Part shown: positions 1 through 8,129 of the stretch, in pieces
Position numbering within the stretch: the first letter of the stretch is position 1
How the letters are laid out: each line of letters opens with the position of its first letter
DNA from: Asanoa sp. WMMD1127
GTDB lineage: Bacteria > Actinomycetota > Actinomycetes > Mycobacteriales > Micromonosporaceae
Direction: 5' to 3'
DNA length: 64,000 nt
Assembly: GCF_029626225.1 (NCBI RefSeq)
Contig: NZ_JARUBP010000001.1
Location: forward strand, 1,736,001 to 1,800,000
The notes under the pieces: generated by a model
What the model was told of the DNA's origin: nothing
What the model saw: the letters and a program-made list of their open reading frames with translations, nothing else
Database searches by the model: none
Translations under genes and position numbers: made by a program

Positions 1-1
1 C

Positions 2-322
2 CTGTCGGCCGCCCGCGGCGCGATCAAGGCGATCGAACGCGACTTCGCCGACCACCGGGTGCCGGCCGGCAACCTGCGCCTGCTCACCGTCGGCGACGGT
101 CATCCGAAGTCCGAGATCAGCAAGGCGTTGCGGCAACCGGTGATCGGTCACCTGCCGGACGACCCGCGCACGGCCGAAGTGCTGACCCACGGCGGCACCG
201 TACGCGCCAACCGGCCTCTGATGCGCGCCGCTGGTGCGCTGGAGGTGCCGGTGCACAGCCTGCTCGACCGCCGGAGGGCCAGGTTGAGCTGGCCGACCGC
301 GGAGGTGGGCCATGCGGTTTGA
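2..322 (+). CDS. CpaE/MinD-like pilus-assembly ATPase, C-terminal fragment
   Basis: The window opens inside this gene; the frame is open from base 2 to the stop at 322, giving about 106 residues. The segment PVIGHLPDD followed by a Gly-Gly turn and a helix ending in PLMRAAGALEVPV is like the C-terminal end of ParA/MinD-type ATPases of the CpaE family, which help position and assemble Tad/Flp pili. The nucleotide-binding motifs lie outside the window, so the assignment rests on this tail and on the neighbour. It overlaps the start of the CpaF gene by 11 bases, which suggests translational coupling in one operon. Confidence 0.6.
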   Translation: MSAARGAIKAIERDFADHRVPAGNLRLLTVGDGHPKSEISKALRQPVIGHLPDDPRTAEVLTHGGTVRANRPLMRAAGALEVPVHSLLDRRRARLSWPTAEVGHAV

Positions 323-1865
323 GCCCGTCGCCTATGACCCCCGCGGCCTCGACGGCGCCACCTCAACGGTTCCCCCGATCCTGCCGAACGGCCGGCACCA
401 CCAGCCGGAGCCGCCCCCGATCAACCAGCCGGTCCAGCCGCACGCGCCGGCCCAGCAACTGCCGCAGCACCGCCGCCGCCTCGACTTCGCGCTGGTCCGG
501 GAGCTGCGGCGGGAGCTCACCGAGCGGCTGACCCTCTGGCAACGCGGTCGCGACTACACGGCCGGTGAGGAGGACATCGAGCGCACCCGGCTGGCGGCCG
601 AGGTCGTCGCCGCGTACGCCGACGCGGTCCGCCGGGCCGGCACGCCCCTGCACGCCGCCGACGAGCGCGCCCTGCTCGACCAGGTCACCGCCGAGCTGGT
701 CGGCCTCGGCCGGCTGCAGTCGCTGCTGATCGACGAGTCGATCGAAGAGGTGCACATCCTCGGCTGCGACCAGGTCCGGATCACCCGGCACGGCGGCGGC
801 GTCGACTGGGGCGACCCGATCGCCGACAGCGACGACGAGATGGTGGAGATCCTCCAGGCCGCGGCGCGCCGGGCCGGCTCGACCGAACGCTCCCTGTCGA
901 CGTCGAAGCCGACGCTCGACCTGCAGCTACCCGACGGGAGCCGGCTGGCGGCGGTGTTCCTGGTGAGCCACCGGCCGTACGCGGTGATCCGAAGGCACAA
1001 CACGCTCGACGTGACGCTCGACGAGCTGGCCGGCGCCCGCGCCGACCTCGACGAGATGATCGATCCGCTGGTCCGCGACTTTCTCCGCGCGGCGATGCGG
1101 GCCGGGCTCAACATCATGGTCGCCGGGTTGGCCGGTGCCGGTAAGACGACGGTCATCCGCGCGCTGATGAACGAGATCCCGGCCGACGAGCCCTACGTGC
1201 TGCTGGAGGAGAGCCGCGAGCTCCTGCCCGCCCGCCGGCAGCTCAAGCACCGCGCGGTGATGAGCTTCGAGTCGCGCGAAGGCCATGGTGAGCGCGGCTT
1301 CGACGGTCGCCCGGCGGGTGAGGTCACGATCGCCGACCTGATCCCGGTCTCGCTGCGGATGGGCGTGCTGCGGATCATCGTCGGCGAGGTCCGGTCGCGG
1401 GAGATCGTGCCGATGCTGCAGGCGATGACCACCAGCCGCGGGTCGATGTGCACCATCCACGCGCGTACGCCCGGCGGGGTGAGCGAACGCATCATCGAGC
1501 TCGCGCTCTCCCACGGCCGGGAGATGACGGTCGACCAGGCCCGGCGGATGGCCGGCAATGCGCTCGACCTGATCGTCTATGTGACCGTCGAGGACGAGAC
1601 CGCGATCGGCGGCCGCAAGCACCGGTTCATCTCGCACATCGAAGAGGTCATCGGGGTCAGCGAGCACAACCGGATCTCGACCACGACGGTCTTCGGCCCC
1701 GGCCCCGACGGCCGCGCGATCCCCCGGCACCTCCCGGAGCGGGTCCGCGACCAGCTGCTCCGGATCGGTTACGACGCCCGGATGCTCACCCGCTACATCG
1801 AGGCGGGCGCCGGCGCCTGGCGCCGCCCGCGACACACCCAGCTGCAGCAACGGAGGGCGCTGTGA
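312..1865 (+). CDS. cpaF: CpaF/TadA-family secretion ATPase
   Basis: This 517-residue protein is the hexameric ATPase that powers Tad/Flp pilus assembly at the cytoplasmic membrane. A Pro/Gln-rich N-terminal stretch of about 60 residues precedes the all-alpha N domain. The Walker A loop GLAGAGKTT lies near residue 275, an Asp/Glu-box region LLEESREL follows, the Walker B-like strand LRIIVGEVRS is near residue 355 and the His box CTIHARTPGG near 380. Length and motif order are normal for CpaF. The start overlaps the CpaE fragment by 11 bases and the stop overlaps the next gene in GTGA, so the genes form one transcription unit. Confidence 0.92.
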   Translation: MRFEPVAYDPRGLDGATSTVPPILPNGRHHQPEPPPINQPVQPHAPAQQLPQHRRRLDFALVRELRRELTERLTLWQRGRDYTAGEEDIERTRLAAEVVAAYADAVRRAGTPLHAADERALLDQVTAELVGLGRLQSLLIDESIEEVHILGCDQVRITRHGGGVDWGDPIADSDDEMVEILQAAARRAGSTERSLSTSKPTLDLQLPDGSRLAAVFLVSHRPYAVIRRHNTLDVTLDELAGARADLDEMIDPLVRDFLRAAMRAGLNIMVAGLAGAGKTTVIRALMNEIPADEPYVLLEESRELLPARRQLKHRAVMSFESREGHGERGFDGRPAGEVTIADLIPVSLRMGVLRIIVGEVRSREIVPMLQAMTTSRGSMCTIHARTPGGVSERIIELALSHGREMTVDQARRMAGNALDLIVYVTVEDETAIGGRKHRFISHIEEVIGVSEHNRISTTTVFGPGPDGRAIPRHLPERVRDQLLRIGYDARMLTRYIEAGAGAWRRPRHTQLQQRRAL

Positions 1866-2767
1866 GACTGCCCGCCGACGTCGAGTTGATCGCGCTGCTC
1901 GCCGGCGCCGCCTGTGTGGCCGGCGCGATCCTGGCCGTGGTCGCGATCGTCGGCACCACCCGACCGGCCCGCCCCGCCTCCGGCCCGTCTGCCCTCCGTC
2001 GACTGTGGACCGGCACCAGCGACCACCCGCGCGACCGCCGGCGGCACCAGACGCTGCTCGTCTGCGCGATCGGGGCCGGGGCGCTCGCCTTCCTCGTCAC
2101 CGGCCTGCCCGTGGTCGGCCTGCTGGTCGCGATCGCCGTGCCGGGCACGCCGTGGCTGTTCACGGTCGGGCGCGCCGAACAGCGGGCGGTCGCCCGGATC
2201 GAGGCCATCGGCGAGTGGACCCGTCGCCTCAAGGACGTCTCGGGCACCGGGCAGGGCCTGCAACAGGCCATCGTCGGCACGGTCGCGACGGTGCCGGAGC
2301 AGATCCAGGAGGAGGTACGGCTGCTCGCCGCGCGACTGCAGGCCGGCTGGCAGGCGCGCACGGCGTTGCTGGCGTTCGCCGACGAGATCGCCGATCCGGT
2401 CGCCGACCAGGTGGTAGCGGCGCTGATCCTACATCTCAGCGACCGTGGCGAGCGGCTCGGCGACGTGCTGGGCTCGATCGCGTCGGCCGCCGCGGCCGAG
2501 GTCAACACCCGCCGAGAGGTGGAGGCCAAGCGCACGCAACCCCGGTTCGCGGTGCGCTTCCTGACCGGCATGGTGCTGCTGGTGCTGGGCTATGGGTTGA
2601 TCAACCCCGACTACATGGCGCCGTACGGGACACCGGTCGGCCAGATCGTCATGGTCGTGCTCGGCGCCATCTTCGTCGGTCTGCTCGCCTGGGTCCGCAC
2701 GATGAGCCTGCCGCCCAAGGCCGCCCGCTTCCTCGCCGCCCCCAAGCTCGAGGAGGCGGTCCGGTGA
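1862..2767 (+). CDS. tadB: TadB-like inner-membrane platform protein (type II secretion F domain)
   Basis: The GTG at 1862 overlaps the stop of cpaF and gives 301 residues. An N-terminal hydrophobic helix (about residues 7-30) and a second pair near 70-100 precede a cytoplasmic type II secretion F domain with the pattern GTGQGLQQAI and a conserved helix around LILHLSDRGERLGDVL. Two C-terminal membrane segments follow (MVLLVLGYGLI and VMVVLGAIFVGLLAWV). TadB pairs with TadC as the membrane platform that couples the CpaF ATPase to pilin assembly. A longer upstream frame from 1448 is only open because it runs antiphase through cpaF; the GTG overlap is the natural start. Confidence 0.88.
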   Translation: MRLPADVELIALLAGAACVAGAILAVVAIVGTTRPARPASGPSALRRLWTGTSDHPRDRRRHQTLLVCAIGAGALAFLVTGLPVVGLLVAIAVPGTPWLFTVGRAEQRAVARIEAIGEWTRRLKDVSGTGQGLQQAIVGTVATVPEQIQEEVRLLAARLQAGWQARTALLAFADEIADPVADQVVAALILHLSDRGERLGDVLGSIASAAAAEVNTRREVEAKRTQPRFAVRFLTGMVLLVLGYGLINPDYMAPYGTPVGQIVMVVLGAIFVGLLAWVRTMSLPPKAARFLAAPKLEEAVR

Positions 2768-3630
2768 TCGTCAACGTGCCGTTCGTGTCCGGCGTCCTCG
2801 GCGGGGCGCTGATCGGCGCCGGCGTGTTCGTCATCGTCCGGGAGTCGCTGCCCGCCGCGCCCGCGCTGGCGCCGGCCCTGCGCCGGCTCCACCAGTCGGG
2901 ACCGCCGGTCTCGTCGCACGCCCGGCGCAACCTCGACTGGCTCGGCGGGCTGTCCCGCTGGCTGCGCCCCCCGACCCGCGACCTGGCCCTCCTGGGCCGC
3001 ACACCCGAGCAGTACGCGCTGTCCCTGCTCGTCGCGGCCGGCGCCGGGCTGCTCGCGCCCGTCCTGCTGACCTTGACCTGCCAGGTCCTCGGCATCGGCG
3101 TGCCGTTCTTCGTCCCGGTGATCGGCAGCCTCGGCCTGGCCGCCGTCGCCGCGTTCGTGGCCCACCGCGACGTGCTCAGCAAGGCCGACCGGGCACGGCG
3201 GGAGTTCAGCCGGGCCGTGTGCACCTACCTCGACCTGGTGGCGCTGCAGCTCACCGCCGCGCACGGCCCCGTGCAGGCGCTCGAGAACGCGGCGGCGGTC
3301 TGCGACGGATGGGTGTTCGAGCGGATCCGCTCCGCGCTGCGGATGGCCCAGCTGCAGATGCACTCACCGTGGGAGGAACTGCGCGAGCTGTCCGAGGAGA
3401 TCGGCGTGCCCGAGCTGGGCGACGTCGGCGCCATCATGCAGTCCTCCGGCACCGAGGGCGCACAGGTCCACGAGACCTTGCGCAACCGGGCCGACTCGTT
3501 GCGCGACCAGATCCGCACCGACAACCTCAGCCGCGCCGAGGCGGTCACCGGCCGTCTCGACATACCCGGAGCGATGCTCGTGTTCGTGCTCATGGGCTTC
3601 GTTCTCTACCCCTTCCTGACCCGGGTCTGA
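2764..3630 (+). CDS. tadC: TadC-like inner-membrane platform protein (type II secretion F domain)
   Basis: The GTG at 2764 overlaps the tadB stop by four bases and gives 288 residues. There is an N-terminal membrane helix, a central pair of membrane segments near residues 85-135, a type II secretion F domain (EFSRAVCTYLDLVALQL, then ELGDVGAIMQSSGTEGAQV) and a terminal hydrophobic segment GAMLVFVLMGFVLYPFL. This is the usual partner of TadB. The intergenic gap to the next small gene is 27 bases and contains an AAAGGA ribosome binding site. Confidence 0.88.
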   Translation: MIVNVPFVSGVLGGALIGAGVFVIVRESLPAAPALAPALRRLHQSGPPVSSHARRNLDWLGGLSRWLRPPTRDLALLGRTPEQYALSLLVAAGAGLLAPVLLTLTCQVLGIGVPFFVPVIGSLGLAAVAAFVAHRDVLSKADRARREFSRAVCTYLDLVALQLTAAHGPVQALENAAAVCDGWVFERIRSALRMAQLQMHSPWEELRELSEEIGVPELGDVGAIMQSSGTEGAQVHETLRNRADSLRDQIRTDNLSRAEAVTGRLDIPGAMLVFVLMGFVLYPFLTRV

Positions 3631-3657
3631 CCGGGCGTCGCGAAAGGAACAACCCCC

Positions 3658-3885
3658 ATGGCGCACCTTGCCTACCTCTACACCGTCGCGCTGCGGCGAC
3701 TACGTGACATGTCCAGCGGCGGCGAAGGGGACCGGGGCGACAACCCGGTGCCGACCGCGATCATCATCGTCGGCCTGGCCCTGATGGCCGGCCTCGTCGT
3801 GGCCTGGGCCATGACGACGGCGCAGGGCTTCATGGACCAGTCCGGCAACATCGCGCCCATGCCGGGCGGCGGCGGCGACAACTGA
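3658..3885 (+). CDS. Small single-span membrane protein, Flp-pilin candidate
   Basis: A 75-residue protein with one membrane segment (PTAIIIVGLALMAGLVVAWAM, about residues 31-51), a basic N-terminal cytoplasmic part and a short Gly/Pro-rich C-terminus. Its size and its place between the TadC platform gene and the TadE-like genes are those of a Flp pilin or pilin-like subunit, but the typical Glu-Tyr pilin processing site is not evident. AAAGGA eight bases upstream supports the start. Function is inferred from position. Confidence 0.6.
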   Translation: MAHLAYLYTVALRRLRDMSSGGEGDRGDNPVPTAIIIVGLALMAGLVVAWAMTTAQGFMDQSGNIAPMPGGGGDN

Positions 3886-3887
3886 CC

Positions 3888-4331
3888 ATGATTCGACTAC
3901 CGATCCCGGGTACGGACGCGGCTTCCGCGCGCCGGCGCCCGGCCGTACACCGGGATCGGCTGTTGTCCGACCGTGGCGCCTCGCCGGTCGAGCTCGCGAT
4001 CGTCGCGCCGCTGATCATCCTGCTGCTGTTCGTGGCCATCCAGATCGCGTCGATCTTCATCGCCCGCTCCGCGGCGCTGTCGGCGGCGCAGGAGGCGGTC
4101 AGCGCGCAGCGCGCCTACCAGGCACCACCCGGCGTCGGAATCTCCAAGGCACAGGCGTTCCTGGCCAACACGAGCGAGTGGCTGGGCGCGGCCTCGGTGG
4201 TGCCGGCGCCGGCGCCGGCCGACGAGGTGGCGTTCACGGTCACCGGCCAGGCCCTGTCGGTGATCCCGGGCGTCAGCTTCCCCGTGTCGCAAACCGCGCA
4301 CGGCACCATCGAACGATTCACAGTGGACTGA
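3888..4331 (+). CDS. TadE-like minor pilin
   Basis: A 147-residue protein beginning two bases after the pilin-like gene. After a basic leader of about 30 residues comes the TadE signature, GASPVELAIVAPLIILLLF, in which a Glu sits in the first turn of the hydrophobic helix. The C-terminal part is a small extracytoplasmic domain (VAFTVTGQALSVIPGV). TadE proteins are pseudopilins of the Tad system that are processed by a prepilin peptidase. The TadE assignment is firm; whether this is a structural or an assembly subunit cannot be told. Confidence 0.8.
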   Translation: MIRLPIPGTDAASARRRPAVHRDRLLSDRGASPVELAIVAPLIILLLFVAIQIASIFIARSAALSAAQEAVSAQRAYQAPPGVGISKAQAFLANTSEWLGAASVVPAPAPADEVAFTVTGQALSVIPGVSFPVSQTAHGTIERFTVD

Positions 4332-4333
4332 CG

Positions 4334-4780
4334 ATGATCCAGTCGCGGGACCGCGGGTCGGCGTCCGTCGAGGTGGCCATCCTGCTGCCGGCGTTCATCA
4401 TGCTGATGGTGGTGGCGACGTTCGTCGGGCGGGTCACCATCGCCCAGAACGCGGTCGACCTGGCCGCCCACGACGCGGCCCGGGCGGCGTCGATCGAGCG
4501 CGAGGGCGGTCTCGCTGCCGCCGCCGCGACCGCCGCCGCCAACGACACGCTCGACGAGCTCGACGTGCTCTGCGCGACGCGGACCATCACCCCTGACGTG
4601 GCGGCCGCGTTCAGCAACGACGACTTCGGCCCGCAGGAGGGACCGCCGCCGGTGGTCACCGTGACCGTCGACTGCACCCTCGACTTCACCGGCTTCCCGT
4701 ACCTCGACTTCACGACGACGACCGTGTCCGCGCGCTACACCTCGCCATTGGACTGGTATCGCGGCCGGAGCCTCGGATGA
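4334..4780 (+). CDS. TadE-like minor pilin, second copy
   Basis: The ATG at 4334, two bases after the previous stop, gives 148 residues. DRGSASVEVAILLPAFIMLM is the TadE-type leader and hydrophobic helix with the conserved Glu. The rest is extracytoplasmic and has two Cys residues that might form a disulfide (near residues 75 and 110). Successive TadE-like genes are normal in actinobacterial Tad operons. The stop overlaps the next start (ATGA). Confidence 0.8.
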   Translation: MIQSRDRGSASVEVAILLPAFIMLMVVATFVGRVTIAQNAVDLAAHDAARAASIEREGGLAAAAATAAANDTLDELDVLCATRTITPDVAAAFSNDDFGPQEGPPPVVTVTVDCTLDFTGFPYLDFTTTTVSARYTSPLDWYRGRSLG

Positions 4781-5235
4781 ACCGGCTGCGGCACGACGAC
4801 CGCGGTCGGGTCAGCGTGTTCATCGCGGTCGCGCTGATCGGCGTGCTGGTGGTGATCGGGCTGACCTTCGACGGGATCGGCCGGATTCGCGCGTACCAGC
4901 GGGCCGCCAACATCGCCGCCGAGGCCGCCCGGGCCGGTGGTCAGGCGATCGACGTCGCCGACGCGATCGCCGGCGCACCGGCCGCGGTGGACGAGGCGGC
5001 CGCGACCGCCGCCGCGCTGGCGTTCATCGACAACCTGGACGACCCGACCGTCGTCGACCGCGCGGTGTCACTGGGCGAGGACGACGACGGCAACGAGAGC
5101 ACCCAGTTCCTCACGGTCACGGTCACGATCTCGTACGACGCGGTGATGCTCGATTTCTTCGGGTTCGCCGACACGTATCCCGTGCAGGCCGAGGCCACGG
5201 TCGAACTGGTCACCACCACCGATGCCATTCCCTAG
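4777..5235 (+). CDS. TadG-like pilus-assembly membrane protein
   Basis: A 152-residue protein starting in an ATGA overlap. DDRGRVSVFIAVALIGVLVVIGLTFDGIGRI is split between a short leader and one membrane helix and matches the N-terminal part of TadG/TadE-G-like proteins. The rest is a small, acidic, Ala-rich domain outside the membrane. It is much shorter than Gram-negative TadG, as is common in actinobacteria. It closes the run of pilin-like genes. Confidence 0.75.
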   Translation: MNRLRHDDRGRVSVFIAVALIGVLVVIGLTFDGIGRIRAYQRAANIAAEAARAGGQAIDVADAIAGAPAAVDEAAATAAALAFIDNLDDPTVVDRAVSLGEDDDGNESTQFLTVTVTISYDAVMLDFFGFADTYPVQAEATVELVTTTDAIP

Positions 5236-5243
5236 GGGGTTCC

Positions 5244-6665
5244 GTGAGCGTTTCCGCGCCCCGACGCGTGGGGCAGATCGTCACCGGCCTCGGCGCGCTG
5301 GTCGTGCTGGTCGGTCTGGTCGGCGGCGCGCCGGTCGCGCTGCTCGCCTTCGCGGGCAATCCGTTGCCTGATCACGTGCCCACGCTCGCCGAGATCGGCA
5401 CGGCCCTGACGAGCCGCGACGACGGACGCCTGTTCGTACGCGCGCTCGCCGTCGTCGGCTGGCTCGGCTGGGCGACGTTCGCCGTGTCCGTGCTGGTCGA
5501 GCTGCCGTTCCGGATCGTCCGCCGGCCGACGCCCCGACTACCCGGGCTCCGCCGCCAGCAGCGGATGGCGGCGGCGCTGATCGGATCCGCGCTGGTGCTG
5601 ATCGGCAGCCCGACCACGGCCGCGATCGCGGCGCCGAGCTACGCGCCGGTGCTGCACGTGCCGGCGTCCGCCAACGCGGCCCAGGCGCATGCGGTGGGGC
5701 AGTCACCGCTGACGCATCCAGGCGCGGCTCGCTCCGCACTTGCCGGTTCGACCGTCGCCCACTCGCCGCTGATCGCAACCGCGACAACGCACTCCACGCC
5801 GTCCGGACCCGCCACCGCGCAGTCGCCGCCGCCCGGGTCGACGGCCGTCGGCGTTCCGGCACCCGCCCGGGCGGCCGTTGGCCAGTCGCCGCTGGCCGGG
5901 TCGGCGGCCGTGGGCGTTCCGGCACAAGCCCGGGCGGCCGCTGCCCAGTCGCCGCTGGACGTGACGCCGTGGGCGTCCATGCCGGACCGGCCCAGCCACG
6001 CGCAGACGCCGACGGCCGGGGGTGCGGCGCCGAGCACCGGCGTCGCGCGGCTGCTGCCAGCCGCCGCCCAGCGACAGGACGGGGGCAACGAGGAGCCGCG
6101 CTATCAGGTCGAGCGGGGCGACTACCTGGGTGCGATCGCGGACCGGTACGTCGGCGACTTCACCGACTATCCGGAACTGGCCCGGCTCAACAAGATCGAC
6201 GATCCCGACCGCATCTATCCGGGCCAGCTGTTGCGGCTGCCGGACGAGGCGCGGGACCGCGGCTACCGGCCGCACGCGAGCGGAATGGTGATCCAGCCCG
6301 GCATCGACGACGGCCACGACCCGAGCAAGCCGCCGCCGGCCCAGCCGGAACGGCCGGCGCAGCCACCGACGCAGCCGGCGCCGATCCAGCCGAGCCCGCC
6401 CACGGTGACGGTGCCGCCGGTGCTGCCGGCGCCCGGGCCACCCAACGTGGTGCCGCTGCCACCGGCATCACCCGACGAGAACATGGCGGCCGGACCGCCC
6501 GCCCAGGGCGAATCCACCTTGCAGATCAACCGTCCGCTAGCCGTCTCAGCCGTGATCGCCGCCGCCGCGATCGTGGGCGCGCAGGTCGGCACCGTGTTCG
6601 GACTACGTCGTCGGCCGGCCGGGACCCCGGTCGACGGCGGCCGCCACCGCGCCGAGCACGACTGA
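5244..6665 (+). CDS. LysM-domain membrane protein at the end of the Tad operon
   Basis: The GTG at 5244 follows AGGGGG by six bases and gives 473 residues. Three membrane segments lie within the first 130 residues (near 12-36, 67-87 and 110-130). A low-complexity Ala/Pro/Ser region holds two near-identical 21-residue repeats built on VGVPA and QSPL (bases 5835-5960). A LysM domain spans about residues 286-336 (start YQVERGDYLGAIADRY), followed by a Pro-rich linker and a last membrane helix near 430-452. Related actinobacterial proteins often continue into a BTAD regulator domain; this one stops after the helix. It probably anchors peptidoglycan near the pilus apparatus; this is an inference from the LysM domain and position. 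Confidence 0.75.
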   Translation: MSVSAPRRVGQIVTGLGALVVLVGLVGGAPVALLAFAGNPLPDHVPTLAEIGTALTSRDDGRLFVRALAVVGWLGWATFAVSVLVELPFRIVRRPTPRLPGLRRQQRMAAALIGSALVLIGSPTTAAIAAPSYAPVLHVPASANAAQAHAVGQSPLTHPGAARSALAGSTVAHSPLIATATTHSTPSGPATAQSPPPGSTAVGVPAPARAAVGQSPLAGSAAVGVPAQARAAAAQSPLDVTPWASMPDRPSHAQTPTAGGAAPSTGVARLLPAAAQRQDGGNEEPRYQVERGDYLGAIADRYVGDFTDYPELARLNKIDDPDRIYPGQLLRLPDEARDRGYRPHASGMVIQPGIDDGHDPSKPPPAQPERPAQPPTQPAPIQPSPPTVTVPPVLPAPGPPNVVPLPPASPDENMAAGPPAQGESTLQINRPLAVSAVIAAAAIVGAQVGTVFGLRRRPAGTPVDGGRHRAEHD

Positions 6666-6676
6666 CCTGCCTGGGC

Positions 6677-6720
6677 CGCGGGTTCCCGCCGTTGTTCGGG
6701 CGGCGGCGGGAACCCGCGGT
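6677..6720 (+). terminator. Strong hairpin after the Tad operon
   Basis: Perfect 16-bp inverted repeat, arms 6677-6692 and 6705-6720, 12-base loop, starting 12 bases after the LysM gene stop. It lacks a T-run but is well placed as the terminator of the operon. Confidence 0.75.
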
Positions 6721-6755
6721 CTGTCCAGGGCCGAGACCCGGCCAGCTTGGCGGGT

Positions 6756-6990
6756 AAGCCAGGCCTCGGAGGCCGCCCAGGCCGGATTAACCTGCAGGCC
6801 AAGCCCTGGCCCAGACCCGGCCAGGTTCACCCGCAAGCCAAGCCCGGGCAAGCCTGGCCTCGGAGGCCGCCCAGGCCGGATTGACCCGCAGGCCAAGCCC
6901 TGGCCCAGACACGGCCAGGTTCACCCGCAAGCCAAGCCCGGGCCCAGACCCCGGCCAGGTTCACCCGCAGGCCAAGCCCTCGACGCCGAC
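6756..6990. repeat. 94-bp tandem repeat, about 2.5 copies
   Basis: Copy 1 is 6756-6849 and copy 2 is 6850-6943, differing at only a few bases; a partial third copy resumes with the second half of the unit at about 6944. Each unit is itself two diverged halves sharing a CAGGCCAAGCCC-type core. No gene can be supported between 6666 and 7095 on either strand, so this 430-bp gap holds the operon hairpin and this repeat. Confidence 0.85.
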
Positions 6991-7095
6991 CCAGGCCGGC
7001 CGGGTTCACCGGTTGGCAGGCCCTGAATGCAACGTGGGCCGAGACGAGCCCCGGACGCCAGTAGGTGGCGGTTGGGTCCCGCAGCAGGACAGGCT

Positions 7096-7557
7096 TTAGA
7101 ACACGCCGCGACCCAGTGCGGGCGGGAGACCGCCCTCGTTGCGCAGTTGGCGGGCCTGGCGCAGCGGCTTTGTGTGGTGGTAGACGCCGAAGCCCCAGCC
7201 GATGATCGGCCACAGTGGCCATGGATACCAGGCGCCCGTGGCCACTCCGACCGCCAGCCAGATGAAAATCATCAGGCCGCTGCCGGCGAGGTAGGCCGCC
7301 AGATGTTTGCGGGCCGATGCCTGCTGGGCGACCACCTTTTCGGCCCGGCGGCGGGACCTTTCCCAGCTGCGCACCCACTCCGGCGGAATCTCGGCGGCGA
7401 CCCGGTCGAGATCCGCCCGGGTGACCGCGCCGTAGGCCGCCGCTACGCGTCCGTCGAACTCTTCGGCCGTGAGGTAGCCGGCGCCGGTGGCATCCGCCAG
7501 CATCCGCGCGGCCGTCTCGCGCTCGGCGTGCGACACACGCTCATGAGGTTTCGTCAT
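7096..7557 (-). CDS. DUF1707 membrane protein
   Basis: A 153-residue protein. The N-terminal 55 residues (RVSHAERETAARMLADAT, then LTAEEFDGRVAAAYGAVTRADL) are the DUF1707 (SHOCT-like) domain of actinobacteria, and two membrane helices follow (near 95-118 and 121-135) in a 2TM-type domain. The ATG at 7557 is preferred because GAAGAGGGGG lies about ten bases upstream; a start 25 codons earlier at 7632 would run through the divergent promoter and operator-like repeats. Function is unknown; such proteins often respond to envelope conditions. Confidence 0.8.
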   Translation of the reverse strand: MTKPHERVSHAERETAARMLADATGAGYLTAEEFDGRVAAAYGAVTRADLDRVAAEIPPEWVRSWERSRRRAEKVVAQQASARKHLAAYLAGSGLMIFIWLAVGVATGAWYPWPLWPIIGWGFGVYHHTKPLRQARQLRNEGGLPPALGRGVF

Positions 7558-7598
7558 CTCTGGGCCCCCCTCTTCCCACCTTCCATCTTCAAGGCTAG

Positions 7599-7635
7599 TC
7601 TTGTCACCGTCAAGATATCTAGCCAGCGTCAAGAT
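7599..7635. promoter_or_regulatory. Operator-like repeats in a divergent promoter
   Basis: CGTCAAGAT occurs twice, at 7608-7616 and 7627-7635, 19 bp apart; an inverted TCTTG at 7599-7603 pairs with CAAGA at 7611-7615. The block lies between the divergent DUF1707 gene and the four-helix membrane protein. The binding protein is not identifiable from the sequence. Confidence 0.4.
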
Positions 7636-7646
7636 TAGGTGTCATC

Positions 7647-8069
7647 ATGGCCCTCACCGCACAATCTCTGGGCATCGCCGGCGCACTCCTGTTGACGATC
7701 GTGACCATCGAGACCGGCGGTTACTACCTGACGCGGGTGGCTCGCGGTGCGGTCGCGCTCACCGATTTCCAGAAGTCCTTCGCCCGCGCCGGGCACGCCC
7801 ACGCCGGCGTCTTCGTGATCCTCAGCCTCGTCGCCCTGCCGTACGCGGACGCGGCCGGCGCACACGGCTTCTGGGGCTGGTTGGCCCGCACCGCCATCCC
7901 GATCGCGGCGATCCTCATGCCCGCGGGCTTCTTCTTCTCTTCGATGGGCGCCGGCCGCACCAAGCCCAACGCCCTGATCGTCCTGCTCTGGGCCGGCGCG
8001 CTCTTCCTCGCCACGGGCGTGCTGACGCTCGGCATCCTCGTCCTCCAAGCCGCGGCCTCAACGGGCTGA
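7647..8069 (+). CDS. Four-helix integral membrane protein of unknown function
   Basis: A 140-residue protein with four predicted membrane segments (about residues 7-27, 52-72, 80-100 and 110-133), connected by short loops. The first cytoplasmic loop is basic and ends in FQKSFARAGHAHAG, with two His residues facing the second helix. I do not recognise the family. It is divergently transcribed from the DUF1707 membrane protein across a repeat-rich promoter, so the two may share control. Confidence 0.7.
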   Translation: MALTAQSLGIAGALLLTIVTIETGGYYLTRVARGAVALTDFQKSFARAGHAHAGVFVILSLVALPYADAAGAHGFWGWLARTAIPIAAILMPAGFFFSSMGAGRTKPNALIVLLWAGALFLATGVLTLGILVLQAAASTG

Positions 8070-8078
8070 GCGCACAAG

Positions 8079-8113
8079 AACGGCCCCCGGTCCACACTGG
8101 ACCGGGGGCCGTT
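8079..8113. terminator. Bidirectional hairpin terminator
   Basis: A perfect 16-bp inverted repeat (8079-8094 with 8098-8113) around a 3-base loop sits between two convergent genes, AA at one end and TT at the other. It can terminate both. Confidence 0.85.
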
Positions 8114-8129
8114 CAGGAGGGAAGAGAAG

